Below, one piece after another: positions 61,701-64,000 of a stretch of 64,000 bases of DNA. Below the pieces are notes generated by a model. It was not told where the DNA came from. It did no database searches and saw nothing but the letters and a program-made list of their open reading frames with translations. The stretch spans positions 42,039,278-42,103,277 of the forward strand of contig NW_026262701.1 in NCBI RefSeq assembly GCF_021869535.1, given 5' to 3'. This DNA comes from Mytilus californianus (taxonomy: Eukaryota; Mollusca; Bivalvia; Mytilida; Mytilidae). A program made the position numbers and the translations under genes. Within the stretch, counting starts at the first letter, position 1. Each line of letters begins with the position of its first letter.

Positions 61701-63868
61701 AAGTGACATAAAATATGTTGAATGAATTAAAAATTTTCGTCAGCCATTTCTCCAGTACTGCTGAACAGAATGACTTCATATTTCACCAGCAGCTTGATAG
61801 TGATGTGTTGTGAAGTGTGGTGCACTTTTAAGATCTGTCAGATACCTACTTCCTGTTTGTGGAATCTTTGAAGTTTTAAATATGTTGAATGACCTTAATC
61901 TTTTTTCCACATTTTTCTAAAAATAGTACTGAACAGAATGACTTTATATTTATATTTAGTTAGCAGCTTGGCAGTGATGAGTTGTAACATGTAACTATTT
62001 CAGACCTGCTAGATACCTTCCTCCTGTTTTCTGATACTTTGAATTATGATTGTGGGAATGTTTGATAGCACAACATGTGCATTTTTGTTGTATGTTTGTT
62101 TGTCTATATCATTTGGCAATTGGCATTCCCAAGCCTCAATGATTTTGCTATTTTAAATAATTTTTTTGCCAGGAATACACTGTTGGGTTTCTAATATAAC
62201 AGTGACTTTGGAGAGATATATTTGTGAGCTACAGTTCATATAGTTTTCTGACTATGACATCGGATTGTCTACTTATAAGTTACAATATGTTCAAAATAAC
62301 CATGATAGAAATGTTTTATTATACCCCCGCTTTAAAAAAGTGGGGGTATACTGTTTTACGTCTGTCTGTCTGTCAGTCCGTCCGTCCGTCCCATGAATAT
62401 TTTTCGTCACATCTTTCTCAGGAACTACATTACAAGGATTTCTGAAATTTGGTGTCAGGGTTTATATGAGTCAGCTATACAGTGTGATGCGTTTTCAGAT
62501 TCTTCACTCAACTACTTCCTTTTTACCGAACACTTGTATCATTTTACACATGATAGCCAATTTGAAAATTTTCGTCACATTTTTCTCAGGAACTACAATA
62601 CAAGGATTTCTGAAATTTGGTTTCAGGGTTAATATAAGTCAGCTATACCATATGATGCGTTTTCAGATTCATCACTCAACAACTTCCTGTTTACGGAACT
62701 CTTACATATTTTTACACTATTAAAATTATCCACTTGCGGCAGGGGTATCATCAGTGAGCAGTAGCTCGCAGTTTCACTTTTTTTTTTTGTTGCTAATCAC
62801 TTTATTTACAGTTTCAGACAGAAGAAAGGATAACACCAGATACAGAAAATTTACCTGCATTTTCTCCTTTCTATTTACCTTATGCCCGAGGAGATATACC
62901 TTATGTTAAGTTTGGATCCAGACAGGATTCTCATATTCCATTTCCTAGAACTAGTGGTGCAAGATTTTGTTCTGCAGGTATTTTAACATTATAAACAAGA
63001 AATTGATATAAGTTATTGAAACAAATCTTCTTTTTTCATATTTATTATTATATGGATAAGGTTTTTGATATGATAGATGATAAGTTATAGTTTTTCTGAA
63101 AGCGTTAAACGTATATGATGTTATGATGTTTTCTTCTTCCATCAAAAATTTGTTCTCGTAGTCTTGGTTAAAAAGCCCACTGGAGAATTCTTTATATGTA
63201 TAAAAATAAGAAGATGTGGTGTGATTGCCAATGATACAACTCTCCACAAGAGACCAAATCACACAGAAATCAAAAACTTTAGGTCCCCGTACGGTTTTCA
63301 ATAATTAGCAAAACCGATACCGCATAGTCAGGTATAAAAGGCCCCTAAATGACAAATGTAAAACAATTCAAACAAAACTAACGGCCTAATTTATGTACAA
63401 TATGTGTATGTTTTGTCAAGGTAAAGTTATTTTGTGTCTATGAATGGCATTCTTCAATTTCACCCTTACTAGATTAATGTATTAATAAAAGAAGATATGG
63501 GTGATATATCAATGAGACAGCAACTTGACAACAAAAATAACCAAAAAGACATCTACAGGGTATATTGTTGACATTATATACAAAATTATATTTCAATAAT
63601 CAGTCCTGTAATTTCCCTTTTTCAGAATTTAGAAGATTCTATTCTAATTATTGGTAATTTAATTGTTGAATATTTTATTGGTTTAAAATAAAGGCATTGT
63701 TAAAAAACCACAGTGTGAAATATATATTTTTTTCCAGTGGACATTGAGCAAAGATCAATGAATCAATATTTTTATACAGCATGAAACTTATGAATAATGC
63801 CTTTTAGGTCATTTAGTTATATTTGGAAGATCAAAAGAAGCACAGAAAGGATCAGATTATACACCAAA
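40722..63868 (+). CDS. WDR59: WDR59, GATOR2 complex subunit (5' 16 coding exons; gene runs off the right edge)
   Basis: WDR59 is known as a subunit of GATOR2 (with WDR24, MIOS, SEH1L and SEC13), which counteracts GATOR1 and so supports amino-acid activation of mTORC1 at the lysosome. Sixteen exons join in one open frame of 556 codons plus 2 nt, all with GT-AG introns and matching phases. Residues 1-320 form the WD40 propeller, with blade ends LWDI, VRLWDP, VKFWD, LYLWNF and LRIWKI. Residues 323-375 are an acidic, Ser-rich linker. Residues about 377-481 form the RWD domain, and HIPFPRTSGARFC near residue 530 is a strongly conserved family motif. Human WDR59 is about 970 residues, so roughly 400 residues, including the C-terminal zinc domain, lie past the window. 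The start was chosen because it opens with the family's short N-terminal beta strand and begins exon 1. Intron 12 (6.1 kb) is repeat-filled. Confidence 0.95.
41497..41772 (+). pseudogene. LINE reverse transcriptase C-terminal fragment in WDR59 intron 1
   Basis: The frame reads WRVAKLCNNGIVQDEIHFYL then QCPSLRTERSSF, the C..C...DEIHF...C zinc-knuckle style of LINE ORF2 C-termini. It differs from the 30217 family in sequence, so it belongs to another subfamily. It has no natural start, is 5' truncated, and lies in the same orientation as WDR59. Confidence 0.55.
43242..43291 (+). CDS. WDR59: WDR59 exon 2 (residues 18-34)
   Basis: Begins after ttacattacag, reads ASAMAVDCTGQFAVLAG and ends GG|gtaagt in phase 2. 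It corresponds to the human stretch ATAMSVDCLGQHAVLSG, the first propeller blade. Confidence 0.93.
43500..43552 (+). repeat. Fragment of the TCAAGGTCA-unit element
   Basis: 'gtatccattgtccttgacct' and 'cattttcatggttcagtgg' match the first unit of the 56345 element. It is followed at 43555 by gataagatatttttatttcc, which resembles the inverted LINE (ATCTT)n tail. Confidence 0.5.
44480..44850 (+). repeat. TCAAGGTCA-unit element, short copy (WDR59 intron 2)
   Basis: Three degenerate units with 'gactttgacctcatttt' and 'tctgccagacaaggttca', ending 'gtaagacatttcagc', the family's terminal phrase. No hairpin end is present. Confidence 0.65.
45004..45034 (+). repeat. (TA)-rich microsatellite in WDR59 intron 2
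   Basis: Repeats of tatatc and tata (atatatctatatctatatat). Confidence 0.85.
45328..45463 (+). CDS. WDR59: WDR59 exon 3 (residues 34-79)
   Basis: Acceptor ttttttgtag, donor gctgtaagtt, 136 nt. Includes RKVMTLVDLDNP, then TRQSKFDISCVQWHP, equivalent to human SRQSKWDIGAVQWNP. Ends in phase 0 with LFATA. Confidence 0.95.
45932..46020 (+). CDS. WDR59: WDR59 exon 4 (residues 80-109)
   Basis: Acceptor gttattttcag, donor gtattt, 89 nt. Reads CNQRLDLFSW and then RGHSRTV, the conserved GHTRV step between blades 2 and 3. Ends in phase 2, splitting a Ser codon. Confidence 0.94.
46096..46440 (+). repeat. Mussel interspersed repeat in WDR59 intron 4
   Basis: Contains aataagacaaccatccacca, caacaatgagcaaaacccaa and ggctcctgacttaggacagg in the family order, but diverged. 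Confidence 0.65.
47170..47490. repeat. Foldback element with repeated ATGGAAAATTGAACC (WDR59 intron 4)
   Basis: The left part has 'tatggaaaattgaaccc' and three related phrases. The right part has the inverse ('gggtttaattttccatatta', 'ccatgggggttgggttcaac'). About 100 bp of unrelated AT-rich sequence separates the arms. MITE-like, non-coding. Confidence 0.7.
47602..47682 (+). CDS. WDR59: WDR59 exon 5 (residues 109-136)
   Basis: Acceptor atttttttcag, donor gtattt, 81 nt. Reads DLDWSPFDVNIIASCSVDSY and ends THLWDI. This is a textbook WD blade with the SVDSY/LWDI signature, matching human SSVDTYIYIWDI. Confidence 0.96.
48510..48547 (+). CDS. WDR59: WDR59 exon 6 (residues 136-149)
   Basis: Small 38-nt exon: acceptor gccttacag, donor gtaagt. 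Encodes RDPKKPANSFQTV, the inter-blade turn (human KDTRKPTVALSAV). Both junctions keep the frame, which confirms the exon despite its size. Confidence 0.92.
48600..48972 (+). repeat. Mussel interspersed repeat fragment (WDR59 intron 6)
   Basis: Contains ataggctcttgtcttgggac, caaccctcccctttc and gaggacttgcagttactg, the later part of the family seen at 22857. Confidence 0.55.
49385..49473 (+). CDS. WDR59: WDR59 exon 7 (residues 149-178)
   Basis: Acceptor gttaatag, donor gtaagt, 89 nt. Reads AGASQVKWNKVTNNLFATTH and then EGDVRLWDP. It aligns without gaps to human AGASQVKWNKKNANCLATSH. Ends in phase 0. Confidence 0.96.
49944..50081. repeat. 138-bp foldback MITE (WDR59 intron 7)
   Basis: The two ~50-bp arms are near-perfect inverse complements: left begins tttttacacagtgatattgt and right ends cgatatcactgtgtagaaaa. 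The 39-bp spacer is AT-rich. It would form a strong hairpin in the pre-mRNA. Confidence 0.9.
50561..50677 (+). CDS. WDR59: WDR59 exon 8 (residues 179-217)
   Basis: Acceptor tgttttttag, donor gtgagt, 117 nt, phase 0 at both ends. Contains AAHLSKIHGLDWSP and ATSSQDGTVK, matching human AAHLSKIHGLDWHP and ATSSQDNSVK. Confidence 0.96.
51212..51289 (+). CDS. WDR59: WDR59 exon 9 (residues 218-243)
   Basis: Acceptor tataatttcag, donor gtaagt, 78 nt, phase 0 at both ends. Opens FWDSSNPRQSKG and ends SPVWRARYT, equivalent to human PVWKARYT. Six degenerate copies of its 3' part follow in the next intron. This copy is the functional one because only it has the FWD residues that complete the blade and an intact pyrimidine-rich acceptor. 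Confidence 0.94.
51311..51831 (+). repeat. Six tandem 87-bp degenerate copies of WDR59 exon 9 and its donor
   Basis: Units begin at 51311, 51398, 51485, 51572, 51659 and 51746. Each repeats exon 9 from SSNP to WRARYT plus about 20 bp of intron (gtaagttctttataaaca). All lack six exon bases present in the real exon, and each has TAA just after its donor. The donor is gtaagt in every unit except the first (gttagt). A catta-AG precedes each unit but lacks a good pyrimidine tract. Probably not spliced in. Confidence 0.93.
52003..52162 (+). CDS. WDR59: WDR59 exon 10 (residues 244-297)
   Basis: Acceptor attcttgtag, donor gtaatt, 160 nt. Reads PFGHGLITAVVPQLRRGENS, then LYLWNF, then FVGHQDVILEFEWRKQ (human FVGHDDVVLEFQWRKQ). 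An acceptor-like AG 30 bp upstream would add an out-of-frame segment with stops and was not used. Confidence 0.96.
52268..52550 (+). mobile_element. tRNA-derived SINE (WDR59 intron 10)
   Basis: Begins gcctcaatggctgagtggtc, with a perfect A box (TGGCTGAGTGG) and a B-box-like agatcgaaccc about 55 bp on. A tRNA-unrelated body follows, and the tail is ggcattaaacaccaaatttc plus aatcaatc. Length 283 bp. The head, body and short-repeat tail fit a SINE. It may be of the bivalve V-domain type (RUDI), but I cannot confirm that from sequence alone. Confidence 0.75.
52970..53049 (+). CDS. WDR59: WDR59 exon 11 (residues 297-323)
   Basis: Acceptor ttaataaag, donor gtaatt, 80 nt. Reads LKDYHLVTWSKDQSLRIWKI, the final propeller blade (human KDYQLVTWSRDQTLRMWRV). 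Ends in phase 0. Confidence 0.96.
53356..53480 (+). repeat. Mussel interspersed repeat fragment (WDR59 intron 11)
   Basis: tatgattgccgataagacaa, ctctccaccagagacta and ataggtcaccgaatggcctt: the 5' part of the 'gattgccaatgagacaac' family. Confidence 0.7.
54076..54297 (+). CDS. WDR59: WDR59 exon 12 (residues 324-397): linker and start of RWD
   Basis: Acceptor gaaaattaccag, donor gtaatt, 222 nt, phase 0. The first two thirds are an acidic, Ser/Pro-rich linker with little conservation. The end, RTLEQEFLMVNVAIDNVRVD, matches the first RWD strand in human (QTLQQEFSLINVQIRNVNVE). Confidence 0.93.
54396..54842 (-). repeat. 'GTATAAATAC' family, best-preserved copy (WDR59 intron 12)
   Basis: Minus-strand copy preceded by (TTGA)n (ttgattgattgattg), then gcttaacgtccagtggcaaa, acggacccctcaaagagttg, and cgtggctgcaaatttgtaca. 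It is the most complete of the set and a good reference for the family. Open frames at 54590-54893 lie within it. Confidence 0.75.
54843..55012 (+). repeat. Mussel interspersed repeat 'caaaaataccgaactccaag'
   Basis: Contains aataccgaactccaagggga, caactgtcatatacctgact and gttttatagctagctt. It shares its first part with 3383-3560 and phrases with 19978 and 25270. Confidence 0.6.
55385..55985 (+). repeat. Mussel interspersed repeat 'gtgtcaaagagacaacaac' (WDR59 intron 12)
   Basis: tgtcaaagagacaacaaccc, aatgggtcttcaatgcagcg and ggctcctgacttgggacagg follow one another. I recognise this well-preserved repeat from Mytilus mRNAs and genomic clones. It is the strongest single clue to the organism. Confidence 0.75.
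56213..56329. repeat. 117-bp foldback MITE (WDR59 intron 12)
   Basis: Arms attgaatgcttctttttgta (left) and acgaaaagaagcattcaata (right) pair over about 40 bp. Part of the left arm plus spacer (ttattggggtgtaaaagcgt) is duplicated at 56010. Confidence 0.85.
56345..57540 (+). repeat. TCAAGGTCA-unit element, full-length copy (WDR59 intron 12)
   Basis: Starts with the two-tier hairpin (56348-56382), then gccggcg-like and 'gcttcttaaaagctttatat', then about seven units of 130-140 bp with 'tgaccttgacctcattttca', ending 'gcatgtgcactcttgtttgc'. Inverted relative to the 15372 copy. The open frame at 56865-57107 is repeat sequence. Confidence 0.88.
58555..58590 (+). repeat. (TTC)n microsatellite
   Basis: About eleven TTC units after a short (TTA)n run, just inside the left end of the inner element. 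Confidence 0.95.
58866..59957 (+). repeat. 134-bp satellite, about eight units in alternating dimers
   Basis: Core phrases 'gggttagtccccaggggtca', 'gccatttaagaaagttctaa' and 'cctaaaccatatatattctg' recur about every 134 bp. Alternate units end in 'ataaagcacatcaaatgaa' or 'taagatggtttgaatgata', giving a 268-bp dimer. The last two units are shorter (about 121 bp). The open frames at 59222-59915 are artefacts. Confidence 0.92.
60359..60520 (+). CDS. WDR59: WDR59 exon 13 (residues 398-451): RWD core
   Basis: Acceptor ttattttcag, donor gtattt, 162 nt, phase 0. Contains CKVTGMIGNNSLKLMITFPH and then HYPIHGVPLFEF, the RWD 'YP...P.F' signature (human KFPAQYPNNAAPSFQF). It follows the 6.1-kb intron 12. 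Confidence 0.95.
61272..61450 (+). repeat. Mussel interspersed repeat fragment (WDR59 intron 13)
   Basis: gtatgattgccaatgagaca, ccgtacggccttcaacaatg and gctataaaaggccccgacat; a clean copy of the family's 5' part. Confidence 0.75.
61567..61656 (+). CDS. WDR59: WDR59 exon 14 (residues 452-481): end of RWD
   Basis: Acceptor tttaatttag, donor gtaagt, 90 nt, phase 0. Reads VLKDTANRHARRNCLEPLLR then QFSTTLDSLS. It matches human ILKDTALQKVKRGQSCLEPCLRQLV as the closing RWD helix. Confidence 0.95.
61735..62045 (+). repeat. Two-unit ~175-bp tandem repeat (WDR59 intron 14)
   Basis: 'ctgaacagaatgacttcata', 'agcagcttgatagtgatg' and 'agatacctacttcctgt' recur about 175 bp later with substitutions. Confidence 0.6.
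62315..62790 (+). repeat. Mollusc-type element with CCCCC hairpin and CCGTCC repeats (WDR59 intron 14)
   Basis: Starts with the hairpin TATACCCCC...GGGGGTATA (62320-62350), then gtctgtctgtctgtcagtcc and gtccgtccg, then a unit of about 167 bp present twice ('cgtcacatctttctcaggaa' at 62405 and 62572). It ends ggcaggggtatcatcagtga. Short open frames in it are not genes. Confidence 0.75.
62812..62977 (+). CDS. WDR59: WDR59 exon 15 (residues 482-537)
   Basis: Acceptor tttatttacag, donor gtattt, 166 nt. A variable first half is followed by SHIPFPRTSGARFC, identical at most positions to human ANIPFPRTSGARFC. Ends in phase 1. Confidence 0.95.
63205..63400 (+). repeat. Mussel interspersed repeat fragment (WDR59 intron 15)
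   Basis: gtgattgccaatgatacaac, ccccgtacggttttcaataa and ggtataaaaggcccctaaat. A second related fragment (atcaatgagacagcaacttg, aaaaagacatctacagggta) follows at 63490-63600 and resembles 47771-47860. Confidence 0.7.
63808..63868 (+). CDS. WDR59: WDR59 exon 16 (residues 537-556; last exon in window)
   Basis: Acceptor gccttttag, donor aaagtaagt, 61 nt. Reads GHLVIFGRSKEAQKGSDYTP, equivalent to human GYLVYFTRPM. Ends in phase 2 with AA, so the next exon lies beyond position 64000. Confidence 0.9.
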
Positions 63869-64000
63869 GTAAGTTACTGTCTGTGTCATGTGTGATGAAA
63901 GTATAAAGGAAGCACAATCATAGGGTCCATTCTAATTATAGTGCAAAAGTTGATTTTGGAGATGAGGTTTTGTACTATTAAACATGCATTTCAACAGTTT

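Overview
This window is animal nuclear DNA, most likely from a marine mussel (Mytilus or a close relative). It is AT-rich, has GT-AG introns and very little coding sequence, and is full of interspersed repeats. The species call is inference. It rests on repeats I recognise from mussel sequences (the 'gattgccaatgagacaac' family and the 'gtgtcaaagagacaacaac' family) and on bivalve-like protein sequences.

Two real genes are visible. On the minus strand, the first two coding exons of a G-protein alpha subunit of the Go class lie at 13094-12657. Its other exons were not found and probably lie beyond the left edge. Its 5' flank (13095-13900) carries a perfect CRE and an inverted CCAAT box. On the plus strand, sixteen consecutive coding exons of WDR59, a GATOR2 subunit, run from 40722 to 63868. 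They encode the WD40 beta-propeller, a linker, the RWD domain and the start of the C-terminal half; the gene leaves the window at the right edge. The two genes are divergently oriented, with about 27.6 kb between their start codons, and nothing suggests a shared function.

Layout: 1-12.6 kb is a 33-bp minisatellite with higher-order structure, an old mussel repeat, a 160-bp tandem repeat and quiet sequence that is probably Go intron. 12.6-13.9 kb is the Go start. 15.4-17.8 kb holds two copies of an element made of units containing TCAAGGTCA nuclear-receptor half-sites. 18.3-39.8 kb is repeat-only: three tandem copies of a composite segment (A about 19.76-25.02, B about 25.02-33.0, C about 33.0-39.79 kb), carrying LINE 3' ends, possible Penelope-like debris and a 53-bp repeat whose copy number differs between copies. 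39.8-40.7 kb is the WDR59 5' flank. 40.7-64 kb is WDR59, whose introns hold foldback elements, a tRNA-derived SINE, a six-fold tandem array of a broken exon 9 copy, and a 6-kb intron 12 with nested terminal-inverted-repeat elements, one of which encloses a 134-bp satellite.

Most long open frames here are chance frames in repeats and are not annotated as genes. No sign of bacterial, CRISPR, rRNA or intact viral sequence was seen.
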